DNA of 58,635 nt from Thioglobus_B sp964403565 (GCA_964403565.1 CAYOFV010000003.1:1-58635); one strand, 5' to 3'; shown: positions 42,084 to 50,538, counted from the first letter of the stretch. Made by a program: numbers and translations. Notes: generated by a model not told the origin, from the sequence alone.

Positions 42084-42796
42084 GTGCTAACCTCATTAAT
42101 TAATAACTCATCATTGTCATTAAAAAAATGATCTGTAGTAACCATTTTCTGCAAATAATTAGAATTATGTTTTGATGCATCTGCCTTATCTTTAATTCCT
42201 TGCATTACTGAATCAATGTCATCATTTCCGTATAAGTCTAATACTGGTATATTGACTTTAGACAAATACTTAGCTGCAGTTTTAGGCATGCCTATTGCAA
42301 TAAATCTATTGAATGGATGGGTATTATTTGCTAGAAAATGAGACGACATAACTGCACCTAAACTGTGTGCTATTAATACATCAGCTTCTAATTTTTCAGA
42401 TTTAAGGAAGTTTATAGCTGCAGATATACGTTTATCACTAACATTAAGTAACGGCATATAACTATCAGAACCAATGCCATTTTCTAAAACTGGCATTTGT
42501 ATTGATAAAGTATTAAAACCATATTCAGTTAATCCAACTCGCAATGGCTGGACAACCTGAGAGAAATCAGGATGAACTCCTAAACCATGCACAATAACAG
42601 CTGTTTTCTTACTAGTATTCTCACTTGAGGTGTAAATCGACAAAAACTCATGGTTATCCGCCTGCAGCCAAACAATATCACCATCCATTAACCCATCTTC
42701 AACTTGCTCTGCCCAGCGTGATTCTTTAGCATAATCTGGCAATACTTGAGCAAATGCCAAATTACTCATTAATATTAGCAATATAAATAATTTCAT
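42071..42796 (-). CDS. DUF3530 alpha/beta-hydrolase
   Basis: A 241-residue protein with a short signal peptide (1 to about 16), then an alpha/beta-hydrolase fold. Recognisable features are TAVIVHGLGVHPDFSQVVQPLR, the nucleophile motif AHSLGA, and a late GNDDIDS and DHFF that could supply the Asp and His. This is the DUF3530 family, whose substrate is unknown. The product is probably periplasmic or outer-membrane-associated. It overlaps the downstream TauE/SafE gene by 13 bases. Confidence 0.8.
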   Translation of the reverse strand: MKLFILLILMSNLAFAQVLPDYAKESRWAEQVEDGLMDGDIVWLQADNHEFLSIYTSSENTSKKTAVIVHGLGVHPDFSQVVQPLRVGLTEYGFNTLSIQMPVLENGIGSDSYMPLLNVSDKRISAAINFLKSEKLEADVLIAHSLGAVMSSHFLANNTHPFNRFIAIGMPKTAAKYLSKVNIPVLDLYGNDDIDSVMQGIKDKADASKHNSNYLQKMVTTDHFFNDNDELLINEVSTWLK

Positions 42797-43171
42797 AACC
42801 TTCCCCTTTGTTAATTCATTATAAAACTAGCAATATAGTTAAAGAAAAAATTTAACAAATTTTAAGAATAGCTACTTTTAAGCCAAAAACACCAACAATC
42901 AGACTTTTTAGCCTAAATTACACCAAAAATAGCCTAAAAATAGTAAAAATATGTATTTTTTTAACAAAAAGTATTAAAAAATATGCAAGAAAATAATATA
43001 AAAATACTAATTTTTAGTAAATTAAATGAGTTTTTAATAGATTATTAGCAAAATTTGCTAAATTTTTGGAAAAAAAATACCAACACACATAAAACAATGC
43101 GGGTAAACATTATATTCGATTAAATGTAAATACTATTCTGAGCACTACTCAAAAATTGTATTTAAAATTTA
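42797..43171. other. AT-rich stretch without a gene
   Basis: No coding sequence with a ribosome site was seen on either strand. It contains a perfect 17-base palindrome (TTAGCAAA-A-TTTGCTAA, 43045-43061) and two nearby near-identical AGCCTAAA blocks (about 42909 and 42931). A promoter for the minus-strand genes is expected here but none is convincing. It may be a regulatory region or the remnant of a lost gene. Confidence 0.4.
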
Positions 43172-43324
43172 TTATCTTTTTTTATTTTTTAATTTAGATA
43201 GATTTGCAATTGGTAAAGCAATACTTGATATAGCGCCATTTAAAACTCTACTAGCATCAACTTTAGATATTCCAGATGATAATGCAACCTGTTCGATTAG
43301 CTCAATAAGCTCCGACTTCTTCAT
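43172..43324 (-). CDS. 50-residue HU-like half protein
   Basis: A 50-codon ORF with a very strong ribosome site (GGGGGAGGAG) just before its ATG. Residues 1-40 resemble the N-terminal helical half of HU/IHF proteins (MKKSELIELIEQVA, SKVDASRVLNGAISSI). The beta-arm half that grips DNA is absent; the product ends in a basic tail, KLKNKKR. It could be a free-standing HU modulator that dimerises with HU or another partner, or a decayed HU gene. The RBS and intact frame favour a real gene. Confidence 0.65.
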   Translation of the reverse strand: MKKSELIELIEQVALSSGISKVDASRVLNGAISSIALPIANLSKLKNKKR

Positions 43325-43383
43325 TAACTCCTCCCCCGAGATGTTTTTAAGAAAATAATGACTTATATTGTCATTTATGGTGC

Positions 43384-43389
43384 ATTATA
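43384..43389 (-). promoter_or_regulatory. -10 element for the HU-like ORF
   Basis: TATAAT on the minus strand, about 60 bases before the HU-like start. A dyad CCGTAA-N5-TTACGG lies upstream at 43421-43437 and could be an operator, or the end of the rhodanese transcript. The -35 is weak. Confidence 0.4.
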
Positions 43390-43468
43390 AGCTTAATAAT
43401 TAGAGAATGATATCTTTTTCCCGTAAATTAATTACGGTTATTAATAGTTCTAATATTTGATTGATAAA

Positions 43469-44080
43469 TTACTCACTAACAGTAGTTAGGCCAACTGCTC
43501 TCCAGGCCTGCATACCGCCACGATAATATTTTAATTTTTCCGCTGGATACCCAAAGCCAATAAGCCTTCTGATCATCCTTGGAGATTTGCCACACCAAAG
43601 GCCATTGCAGTAAAGTACAAGGGTTTTGGCATCAGAGAAATCATAACCTTTGTCTGTGTGTATAACGCCAAAGATTTCAAGAGTTTTCTTTCTATCCTCT
43701 AAAGTGATAAGTTTTTTATTTTCAATGCGAATAGCCCCAGGAATAAGCCCAGTAATCGTAGTTGCAGATTGTGGTCTAGCATCAACTATTAACACATTAT
43801 CATTCCCATGAGAAATTTGCTGAATATAATCAATCACCTCAAGCTCAGCCACAGTGTCAACTGGATAAGGCTTAAATGGAAACAATGGTTGGATTTTGCC
43901 ACGCCAAGTATCTTGATAAAACTTCATGATTTTGGCACTTCTATTTTGATTGCGTTTTATCTCAACCAAATCATCGTCAATTAATACATCAACTTCTTTT
44001 ACACCTTTTTCAATCAGCACATCTTTGGCTAAAGATGAGAAAGATAGCAGTACAAATAAAAGAGTTAATAACGCTTTCAT
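43469..44080 (-). CDS. Secreted rhodanese-like protein
   Basis: Periplasmic sulfurtransferase-fold protein of 203 residues with signal residues 1-18. The rhodanese domain (about 80-200) has the predicted active Cys in YCNGLWCGKSPR: C158 is in the active-site loop and C163 is close by. The end motif is YYRGGMQAWRAVG. It may handle thiosulfate or persulfide sulfur in the periplasm, which fits the sulfur theme, but no partner gene is adjacent. It is followed by the HU-like ORF and preceded by yqeY. Confidence 0.9.
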   Translation of the reverse strand: MKALLTLLFVLLSFSSLAKDVLIEKGVKEVDVLIDDDLVEIKRNQNRSAKIMKFYQDTWRGKIQPLFPFKPYPVDTVAELEVIDYIQQISHGNDNVLIVDARPQSATTITGLIPGAIRIENKKLITLEDRKKTLEIFGVIHTDKGYDFSDAKTLVLYCNGLWCGKSPRMIRRLIGFGYPAEKLKYYRGGMQAWRAVGLTTVSE

Positions 44081-44099
44081 TAAGTTTAATCTAATGAAT

Positions 44100-44546
44100 T
44101 TAAGAAAGTTTAGAGCGAATAATGCCAGATACTTGACCCATGTCAGCTTTGCCTGCTAGTTGAGCTTTTAAAGCACCCATAAGCTTACCCATATCTTGCA
44201 TTGAAGATGCACCTGTATCTGCAATAGCTTGATCTACAGCTTGTAATATCTGCTCTTCACTCATTTGCTCAGGCATGTAGTTATTTAAAATTACCAGCTC
44301 AGCTTCTTCGTTTGCCACTAAGTCATCACGACCAGCGTCTTTGAATTGAGAAATTGAATCCTTACGTTGTTTAACCATCTTTTGGATAACACTAGTAACC
44401 TGAGCATCATCTAATTCAATACGCTCATCAACTTCTTTTTGTTTGATTGCTCCAAGGATCATACGGATCGCTTTTAAAGCATTGGTGTCTTTAGCTTTCA
44501 TTGCTGACTTCATGTCGTCAGTAATTTGAGATTTAAGCGCAGACAT
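44100..44546 (-). CDS. GatB/YqeY domain protein
   Basis: A 148-residue protein of the YqeY family, related to the C-terminal tRNA-binding domain of GatB. It starts SALKSQITDDMKSAMKAKDTNALKAIRMI and contains NNYMPEQMSEEQI near its middle. Members are often encoded beside rpsU, as here (rpsU starts 30 bp upstream). No precise role is established; a link to tRNA or translation quality is suspected. Confidence 0.9.
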   Translation of the reverse strand: MSALKSQITDDMKSAMKAKDTNALKAIRMILGAIKQKEVDERIELDDAQVTSVIQKMVKQRKDSISQFKDAGRDDLVANEEAELVILNNYMPEQMSEEQILQAVDQAIADTGASSMQDMGKLMGALKAQLAGKADMGQVSGIIRSKLS

Positions 44547-44576
44547 AATATTTTATAGTGCTTATAAAAAAAGCAT

Positions 44577-44792
44577 TTAGTACATGCGTTTGCGGTGTAC
44601 GCGATTTTTTGCCATCTCTTTATGAGTGCGCTTAACAGCAGCTGCTTTTTTACGCTTTTTAACCCATGTTGGCTTTTCATAGAATTCTTTCTTTCTAACG
44701 TCAGTAATAACACCTGCACGATCACAAGAACGTCTAAAACGTCTTAGTGCAATATCAAATGGTTCGTTCTCTCTTACTTTAATTGATGGCAT
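44577..44792 (-). CDS. rpsU: 30S ribosomal protein S21
   Basis: Small-subunit protein of 71 residues, normal length. Features are MPSIKVRENEPFDIALRRFRRSCDRAGV and a basic C-terminus (KKRKKAAAVKRTHKEMAKNRVHRKRMY). S21 helps place the mRNA Shine-Dalgarno helix. Here it follows rplQ with only 12 bp between, in place of its more usual rpsU-dnaG-rpoD setting. Confidence 0.97.
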   Translation of the reverse strand: MPSIKVRENEPFDIALRRFRRSCDRAGVITDVRKKEFYEKPTWVKKRKKAAAVKRTHKEMAKNRVHRKRMY

Positions 44793-44804
44793 GTGTTTAT
44801 TCCT

Positions 44805-45200
44805 TTAAGATTCTTCTGTAGTTTCGTTTGCACTATCAGTGCTGTCAAAGTCAACCAATTGAACAATTGCCATTGGTGCTTTATCACCAGTTCTAAAACC
44901 AGCTTTTAAAATACGAACATAACCGCCAGGACGGTCTTTATAAAACGGACCTAACTGTGTAAATAACTTAGCAACTGACGCATCATCACGTAGAGCTGCA
45001 AAAGCACGACGACGATTTGCAACATTATCATTTGCTGCTTTAGTAATTAATGGCTCAACAACACGTCTAAGCTCTTTTGCCTTAGGTAGAGTTGTTTTAA
45101 TTGTTTCATGTAGAAACAATGAGTTTGCCATGTTTTTAAACATCGCCTTACGGTGCGATGCATTACGGTTTAGTTGTTTACCTGACTTTCTATGTCTCAT
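44805..45200 (-). CDS. rplQ: 50S ribosomal protein L17
   Basis: Large-subunit protein of 131 residues. MRHRKSGKQLNRNASHRKAMFKNMANSLFLHETIKTTLPKAKELR is the hallmark N-terminus. The acidic Ser/Thr/Glu tail at the end is a little longer than in E. coli (127 residues). It is the last gene of the alpha operon, and the gap to rpsU is 12 bp. Confidence 0.98.
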   Translation of the reverse strand: MRHRKSGKQLNRNASHRKAMFKNMANSLFLHETIKTTLPKAKELRRVVEPLITKAANDNVANRRRAFAALRDDASVAKLFTQLGPFYKDRPGGYVRILKAGFRTGDKAPMAIVQLVDFDSTDSANETTEES

Positions 45201-45209
45201 TGTAATTCC

Positions 45210-46193
45210 TTATTCACTCATTAAGTCAACTGGAGGCCAATTAGGGATATCTGTACCCAAATCTAAACCTTTCTCAGTTAGTACTTCTTTAATCTCATTT
45301 AATGATTTACGACCTAAGTTAGGAGTTCTAAGTAGGTCTTGCTCTGATTTCTGAATTAAATCACCAATGTAGTAGATTTGCTCTGCTTTTAAGCAGTTTG
45401 CACTACGCACTGTAAGCTCTAACTCATCAACTGCAGCCAATAGTTGAGGATCAAAGTCATCTGAAGTTGGAAGAGCTTCTTCTTCTTCAACTAACTCTAA
45501 TTCAACAAATGAAGAAAGTTGGTCTTGTAGGATTGAAGCTGCACGCTTAATTGCTGCTTCTGCATCTACAGAGCCATTAGTCTCCATATTAATATTTAAT
45601 TTGTCAAGGTTAACCTTTTGATCAACACGTGCTGCATCAACAGTGAAGCTAACACGTTTAATCGGTGAAAAGCTAGCGTCTAACTGCATACCACCAATAG
45701 TTGAAGCTTCTTCTTCATTGCGTGTAACAGCAGTATCATAACCTCTACCAGTAGAAATCTTAAGTGTCATACGGATATGACCACCGTCGTTTACTGTTGC
45801 AATAACTTTATCCGGGTTGTGAGCAGTAATATCTGTAGCACTTGCTTCAATATCAGCAACTGTTACATCACAAGGGCCTTTTTTATCAATAACTACTTCA
45901 GCGCTATCAGATGTGTTTAGAGAAACTGAAACTTCTTTTAAATTTAAAAGAATATCAAGCACATCCTCTTGAACACCATCAATAGTTGAGAATTCATGCT
46001 GAACACCATCAATTGCAACTTCAGTTACTGCACTGCCAGTCATAGAAGAAAGTAAAGTTCTTCTAAGGGCATTACCCAATGTATGGCCAAAACCACGCTC
46101 TAATGGCTCAAGAATAATCTTGTACTCATTGGTACTAATTTCAGACGACTCTACTAACTTTGGCTTTAAAAAATCTTTTGCGCTACCTTGCAT
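45210..46193 (-). CDS. rpoA: RNA polymerase alpha subunit
   Basis: Scaffold subunit of 327 residues. The N-terminal dimerisation domain has LEPLERGFGHTLGNALRRTLLSSM and a C-terminal helix-hairpin domain with NLGRKSLNEIKEVL that contacts UP elements and activators. Normal length. It lies in the standard alpha operon between rpsD and rplQ. Confidence 0.99.
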   Translation of the reverse strand: MQGSAKDFLKPKLVESSEISTNEYKIILEPLERGFGHTLGNALRRTLLSSMTGSAVTEVAIDGVQHEFSTIDGVQEDVLDILLNLKEVSVSLNTSDSAEVVIDKKGPCDVTVADIEASATDITAHNPDKVIATVNDGGHIRMTLKISTGRGYDTAVTRNEEEASTIGGMQLDASFSPIKRVSFTVDAARVDQKVNLDKLNINMETNGSVDAEAAIKRAASILQDQLSSFVELELVEEEEALPTSDDFDPQLLAAVDELELTVRSANCLKAEQIYYIGDLIQKSEQDLLRTPNLGRKSLNEIKEVLTEKGLDLGTDIPNWPPVDLMSE

Positions 46194-46209
46194 AATTTAT
46201 GTTTATCCT

Positions 46210-46836
46210 TTATTTAGAATATAATTCAACAATTAAGTGTTCTTCAATGTCAGATGAAATATCATCACGAGCAGGAACATTCTTAAATACGCCTTTAAGC
46301 GCTTTATTATCAACATCCATCCACTCTGGCTGACCAGCTTGCTCAGCAAGCTCAACTGCTAGTTGAATACGAGATTGTTTCTTTGATTTTTGTCTAACTT
46401 CAATCTCATCGTTAGCACTTACTTGATAAGAAGGGATATTAACAATAGTACCGTTAACCAAAATAGACTTATGCGAAACTAACTGACGTGCTTCAGCACG
46501 AGTAGAAGCAAAACCCATACGGTAAACTACATTGTCAAGACGACATTCAAGTAATGATAATAAGTTTTCACCAGTTGAACCTTTCTTCTGTGAAGCTTTT
46601 TTGTAGTACAAACGGAATTGCTTTTCTAAAATTCCATACATTCTACGAACTTTTTGCTTTTCACGAAGCTGTAAGCCATAATCAGAACCTTTAGCACGAC
46701 GTGCAGTTGCACCATGCATACCAGGTAGTTGAGTAACCTTACATTTTGAATCTAGTGATCTAACACCACTCTTTAAAAATAAATCAGTGCCTTCACGACG
46801 TGCTAATTTACAAGTAGGTCCAGTATATCTAGCCAT
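46210..46836 (-). CDS. rpsD: 30S ribosomal protein S4
   Basis: Primary 16S-binding protein of 208 residues. Signatures are MARYTGPTCKLARREGTDL and the S4 RNA-binding domain from RLDNVVYRMGFASTRAEARQLVSHKSILVNG. In E. coli it represses the alpha operon by binding the rpsM leader. Whether that pseudoknot exists here was not tested. Confidence 0.99.
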   Translation of the reverse strand: MARYTGPTCKLARREGTDLFLKSGVRSLDSKCKVTQLPGMHGATARRAKGSDYGLQLREKQKVRRMYGILEKQFRLYYKKASQKKGSTGENLLSLLECRLDNVVYRMGFASTRAEARQLVSHKSILVNGTIVNIPSYQVSANDEIEVRQKSKKQSRIQLAVELAEQAGQPEWMDVDNKALKGVFKNVPARDDISSDIEEHLIVELYSK

Positions 46837-46845
46837 ATTTTATCC

Positions 46846-47229
46846 TTATACTCTACGTTTCTTAGAAGGACGACAACCGTTATGAGGGATTGGAGTCACA
46901 TCTGTAATTGATTGAATTTTTAAACCTTGTGCATTAAGACCACGGATAGCACTATCTCTGCCAGGACCAGGACCTTTTACACGTACTTCAAGGTTTTTCA
47001 TGCCAAAAGCAAGTGCTTTTTCACCACAATTGCCAGCTGCAACTTGAGCGGCAAATGGTGTTGATTTTCTTGAACCTCTAAAACCTGAACCACCTGAAGT
47101 TGCCCAGCAAACTGCGTTGCCATGACGATCAGTGATCATTACGATAGTATTGTTAAATGTTGCATGAATATGCGCAATACCATCAGATATAATTTTTTTA
47201 GACTTCTTTTTTGTTGGTGCTGTAGCCAT
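46846..47229 (-). CDS. rpsK: 30S ribosomal protein S11
   Basis: Platform protein of 127 residues. GIAHIHATFNNTIVMITDRHGN, SGGSGFRGSRKSTPFAAQVA and the C-terminal TDVTPIPHNGCRPSKKRRV are typical. It sits between rpsM and rpsD in the usual order. Confidence 0.99.
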   Translation of the reverse strand: MATAPTKKKSKKIISDGIAHIHATFNNTIVMITDRHGNAVCWATSGGSGFRGSRKSTPFAAQVAAGNCGEKALAFGMKNLEVRVKGPGPGRDSAIRGLNAQGLKIQSITDVTPIPHNGCRPSKKRRV

Positions 47230-47243
47230 TATATTTACCTAAA

Positions 47244-47597
47244 TTATTTAATTAGACGACGAGGACCCTTACGAGTTCTAGCGTTAGTTTTAGTTCTTTG
47301 ACCACGTAGTGGTAATCCTTTTCTATGACGAACACCACGGTAACAACCTAAATCTTTAAGGCGTTTAATGTCCATTGAAATTTGACGTCGAAGATCACCT
47401 TCAACTTCAAATTGAGCTACTGCAGAACGTAGAGTCTCCAATTGATCTTCAGATAAATCCGCTACTTTAGTAGTTGGATCAATTTTAGTTTCAGCACAAA
47501 TTGATTTTGCTCTTGTATCACCGATACCAAAAACAGACTGTAAGCCAATTACAATATGCTTATGTGTTGGGATATTTATTCCTGCTATTCTAGCCAT
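47244..47597 (-). CDS. rpsM: 30S ribosomal protein S13
   Basis: Head protein of 117 residues that contacts the P-site tRNA and the 50S subunit. MARIAGINIPTHKHIVIGLQSVFGIG and the basic end RKGLPLRGQRTKTNARTRKGPRR are conserved. It is the first gene of the alpha operon, behind the strong promoter at 47691-47719. Confidence 0.99.
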   Translation of the reverse strand: MARIAGINIPTHKHIVIGLQSVFGIGDTRAKSICAETKIDPTTKVADLSEDQLETLRSAVAQFEVEGDLRRQISMDIKRLKDLGCYRGVRHRKGLPLRGQRTKTNARTRKGPRRLIK

Positions 47598-47690
47598 ATG
47601 TTCCTTTTATTTTCCTTGCTATTTTTATCTTTTTTGCTTAGCTATTTTTAGCCAAACTCAAAGTACAATTTAAAATTTGAAAAACCCGCA

Positions 47691-47719
47691 ATTATACTTT
47701 TTAGGCCCTTCAATGTCAA
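47691..47719 (-). promoter_or_regulatory. Consensus sigma-70 promoter of the alpha operon
   Basis: TTGACA (47714-47719) and TATAAT (47691-47696) are separated by exactly 17 bp on the minus strand. The predicted transcript starts about 87 bases before the rpsM ATG, leaving a leader that could carry S4 autoregulation. It lies between rpmJ and rpsM, as expected for an alpha-operon promoter. Confidence 0.85.
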
Positions 47720-47725
47720 CATAAA

Positions 47726-47839
47726 TTAACCTTGTCTTTGCTTATGACGAGGTTCTTTACAAATTACTCTTACCACGCCATTTCGCTTGATAATTTTGCA
47801 ATTATTACAAATCTTTTTTACAGATGCTCTTACTTTCAT
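47726..47839 (-). CDS. rpmJ: 50S ribosomal protein L36
   Basis: A 37-residue protein with MKVRASVKKICNNCKIIKRNG at the start and a zinc ribbon using C11, C14, C27 and H32. This is the zinc-containing form. It closes the spc operon and lies 12 bp after secY. Its length and position match the usual secY-rpmJ-rpsM order. Confidence 0.97.
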   Translation of the reverse strand: MKVRASVKKICNNCKIIKRNGVVRVICKEPRHKQRQG

Positions 47840-47851
47840 AATTTCTACCTT

Positions 47852-49150
47852 TTAGTTCATGCCCGCTTTTTTCATAAGCGATTCGTATTGATTAGACATT
47901 AAGTGTGATTGAGCCTGTGCAATAAAGTCCATTACTACAACCACGATAATTAACAACGAAGTACCACCAAAATAAAATGGTACATTCCAATAAAGAATTA
48001 AAAACTCTGGTAATAAACAAACAGCTGTGATGTAAATAGCACCTGATGCTGTAAGTCTTGACATTACCGAATCAATATAATCTGCAGAATGCTGACCTGG
48101 ACGAATACCCGGAATAAACCCTCCAGACTTGCGTAAGTTATCAGCAGTATCTTTTGAATCAAATGTTAATGCAGTATAGAAGAATGTAAAGAATACAATC
48201 GCTAAACCATAAAACATTACATACAAAGGCTGTCCTGGAGACAAGCTTGCTGCAATATCAGCTAACCAGCCCATGCCTTCAGATTGTGAGAACCATCCGC
48301 CTAATGTTGCTGGAAATAAAATAATAGAAGATGCAAAGATTGGTGGAATTACACCAGCCATATTGATCTTAAGTGGTAAGTATGAACTTTGACCACCAAC
48401 CATCTTACGACCTTGTTGACGTTTTGCATAATTAACAGTAATACGTCTTTGGCCACGCTCCATAAATACAACAAATGCTGTAACTAATAGAGTCATAATA
48501 AGTAGCGCAACAACAAGAATAACTGTAAGCTCACCAGTTGATACTAGAGATAAAGTTGATCCCATAGCAGAAGGCAAACCAGAAACAATACCGGCAAAAA
48601 TAATCATTGAAATACCATTACCAATGCCTTTTTCAGTAATCTGCTCACCAAGCCACATTAAGAATAATGTTCCTGTTGTAAGAGTAACAACTGTAACTAA
48701 TGAAAAAGTAAATCCTGTTTGAGTAACAAGAGCTACGCCACCTGCAGTTTGTGATTGTAGAGCAATCGAAATACCGTATGACTGAAATACAGCTAGCACA
48801 ACAGTGCCTAAACGAGTGTATTGAGTAATCTTACGCTTTCCAGTCTCGCCTTCTTTTTTCAACTGCTGAAGTTTTGGTACAACTGAAGTCATAAGCTGCA
48901 CAATAATTGATGCAGAAATATAAGGCATAATACCTAGCGTAAAGATAGATAATCTTTCAAGCGCACCACCAGAGAACATATTAAACATATCCAAAATAGT
49001 ACCCTGTTGATCTTGCACAAGTGATGCTAGAGCAGTTCCAGAGATAAATGGAATAGTAATATGCGTTCCTAACCTAAAAACGATTAACGCACCCAATAAA
49101 AAGAGGATGCGCTTTGATAAATCTTCGGAAAGGCCTAAAGGTTGACTCAT
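47852..49150 (-). CDS. secY: Protein translocase subunit SecY
   Basis: Core of the Sec translocon, 432 residues and ten membrane helices. Recognisable blocks are GIMPYISASIIVQLMTSVVPKLQQLKKEG, SFGFT-like plug region, and RPGQHSADYIDSVMSRLTASGAIYI near the end. Length is standard. It follows rplO in the spc operon. Confidence 0.98.
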   Translation of the reverse strand: MSQPLGLSEDLSKRILFLLGALIVFRLGTHITIPFISGTALASLVQDQQGTILDMFNMFSGGALERLSIFTLGIMPYISASIIVQLMTSVVPKLQQLKKEGETGKRKITQYTRLGTVVLAVFQSYGISIALQSQTAGGVALVTQTGFTFSLVTVVTLTTGTLFLMWLGEQITEKGIGNGISMIIFAGIVSGLPSAMGSTLSLVSTGELTVILVVALLIMTLLVTAFVVFMERGQRRITVNYAKRQQGRKMVGGQSSYLPLKINMAGVIPPIFASSIILFPATLGGWFSQSEGMGWLADIAASLSPGQPLYVMFYGLAIVFFTFFYTALTFDSKDTADNLRKSGGFIPGIRPGQHSADYIDSVMSRLTASGAIYITAVCLLPEFLILYWNVPFYFGGTSLLIIVVVVMDFIAQAQSHLMSNQYESLMKKAGMN

Positions 49151-49155
49151 CTAAT

Positions 49156-49599
49156 TTACTCGTTAACTGAGCCTTTAGCTGCTTCAATAGCTGCTTTTGC
49201 GCCTTTAGTTGCTTTAATACCTGTTAGAGTTACAGCTCGGTTAATTTCACCAGATAGCATAACTTTAACACGTTGAATGTTTTTTGTAATAAGATTGTGT
49301 TTCTTTAATACTTCAATTGTAATTTCACTTTCTTCAAGTTTGTCAATTTCAGACAATGTAACTTCTGAAGTAATAATTGATACTCTTGATGAGAAGCCAA
49401 CTTTTGGTAAACGACGTTGAAGTGGCATCTGACCACCTTCAAAACCAATCTTAGTAAAACCACCTGAACGAGATTTTTGACCTTTATGACCACGGCCACA
49501 AGTTTTGCCAAAACCACTACCAATACCACGACCAACGCGTTTTCTAGTAGCTTTCTCACCTTCAGCAGGTCGAATAGTGTTTAATTGCATCACGTTCAT
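49156..49599 (-). CDS. rplO: 50S ribosomal protein L15
   Basis: Large-subunit assembly protein of 147 residues. The N-terminal glycine-rich region has GEKATRKRVGRGIGSGFGKTCGRGHKGQKSRSGG, followed by FEGGQMPLQRRLPKVGF. It sits one base downstream of rpmD and precedes secY. Confidence 0.98.
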   Translation of the reverse strand: MNVMQLNTIRPAEGEKATRKRVGRGIGSGFGKTCGRGHKGQKSRSGGFTKIGFEGGQMPLQRRLPKVGFSSRVSIITSEVTLSEIDKLEESEITIEVLKKHNLITKNIQRVKVMLSGEINRAVTLTGIKATKGAKAAIEAAKGSVNE

Positions 49600-49600
49600 A

Positions 49601-49975
49601 TTAATCCTCTACTTTTAATAAGTAAGAAACTTTATTGATCATACCTCTAACCGCAGGTGTGTCTTCAAGTTCAACTGTATGGTTAATTCTTTTAAGACCC
49701 AAGCCAGTAACAGTTGCACGGTGCGAAGGTAAGCGACCATAAAAACTTTTAACTAAAGTTACAGTAACTGTATTTTTCTTTGCTGGTGCTTTCTTAGCTG
49801 CAGGCTTTTTAGCAGGAGCAGCTTTTTTTGTAGTAGTAGCTTTTTTAGCAGCTGCTACTTTAGCAGGAGCCTTCTTTGCTGGTGCTTTTTTAGCTGCAGG
49901 CTTTTTTGCTGCTGCTTTTTTAGCTGCAGGCTTTTTTGCTGCTGCTTTTTTAACTTCTTTCTTTTCTTCAGCCAT
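49601..49975 (-). CDS. rpmD: 50S ribosomal protein L30 with a Lys/Ala-rich extension
   Basis: The last 57 residues (about 68-124) are ordinary L30: TVTLVKSFYGRLPSHRATVTGLGL and ELEDTPAVRGMINKV. Residues 1-67 are an extra segment made of AAKKPA/KKAPAK units like histone H1. L30 is normally about 60 residues. The start is secure: TAATG overlap with rpsE and a GGGGAAG site, with no internal ATG before the L30 core. DNA at 49891-49950 contains an exact 30-bp tandem repeat inside the extension. Confidence 0.93.
   Translation of the reverse strand: MAEEKKEVKKAAAKKPAAKKAAAKKPAAKKAPAKKAPAKVAAAKKATTTKKAAPAKKPAAKKAPAKKNTVTVTLVKSFYGRLPSHRATVTGLGLKRINHTVELEDTPAVRGMINKVSYLLKVED
49891..49950 (-). repeat. 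30-bp tandem repeat within rpmD
   Basis: Two identical 30-base units lie end to end (49891-49920 and 49921-49950). They encode two rounds of an Ala/Lys/Pro unit in the L30 extension. A more diverged third unit lies near 49790-49830. The repeats can expand or shrink by slippage without changing the reading frame. Confidence 0.9.
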
Positions 49976-50493
49976 TACGCTTCCCCAGTAATTTCTTCAA
50001 CAGTTTTACCACGCTTTGCAGCAACAGACTGTGGAGATGACATAGATGTTAAACCCTCAATTGTTGCGCGAACAACACTAATTGGGTTACGAGTACCATT
50101 ACATTTAGCTAAGATGTTGTGTACACCTACAGCTTCTAATACACTACGCATAGGACCGCCAGCAATAACACCAGTACCTTCAGATGCTGGTTGCATATAA
50201 ACTTTTGCAGCGCCAACGTTTGATGTAACTGGGTAGTAAAGAGTGCCATCTTTAAGTGGAACAGTTTTCATTGCTCTTCTGGCCTTATCCATAGCTTTTT
50301 GAATAGCAGCTGGAACTTCACGAGCTTTACCAGTGCCGTAGCCAACACGGCCATTGCCGTCACCAACTACAACTAAAGCTGAGAAGCCAAAGATACGACC
50401 ACCTTTAACAACTTTTACTACACGACGAATATTAACTAGTTTTTCAATGAACTCGTTGTCTTCGTTATTATTATTATTTTTATATTCAGCCAT
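49975..50493 (-). CDS. rpsE: 30S ribosomal protein S5
   Basis: Small-subunit protein of 172 residues involved in decoding fidelity. FSALVVVGDGNGRVGYGTGKAREVPAAIQKA and VGVHNILAKCNGTRNPISVVRATIEGL are conserved. It overlaps the rpmD start at TAATG. The N-terminus has an extra Asn-rich stretch (KNNNNNEDNEF). Confidence 0.98.
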   Translation of the reverse strand: MAEYKNNNNNEDNEFIEKLVNIRRVVKVVKGGRIFGFSALVVVGDGNGRVGYGTGKAREVPAAIQKAMDKARRAMKTVPLKDGTLYYPVTSNVGAAKVYMQPASEGTGVIAGGPMRSVLEAVGVHNILAKCNGTRNPISVVRATIEGLTSMSSPQSVAAKRGKTVEEITGEA

Positions 50494-50538
50494 TATTACG
50501 CCTTTTATTCTTAATTTATTTAATTGAGACTCTGTGAA

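Noticed and set aside
43451..43468. Half FNR-like sequence TTTGATTGATAAAT near the rhodanese end
   Set aside because: Only one half-site matches and it lies at a gene 3' end.
42797..43468. tRNA gene or CRISPR array in the largest gap
   Set aside because: No cloverleaf, TTCRA arm or regularly spaced repeats were seen; the palindrome is single.
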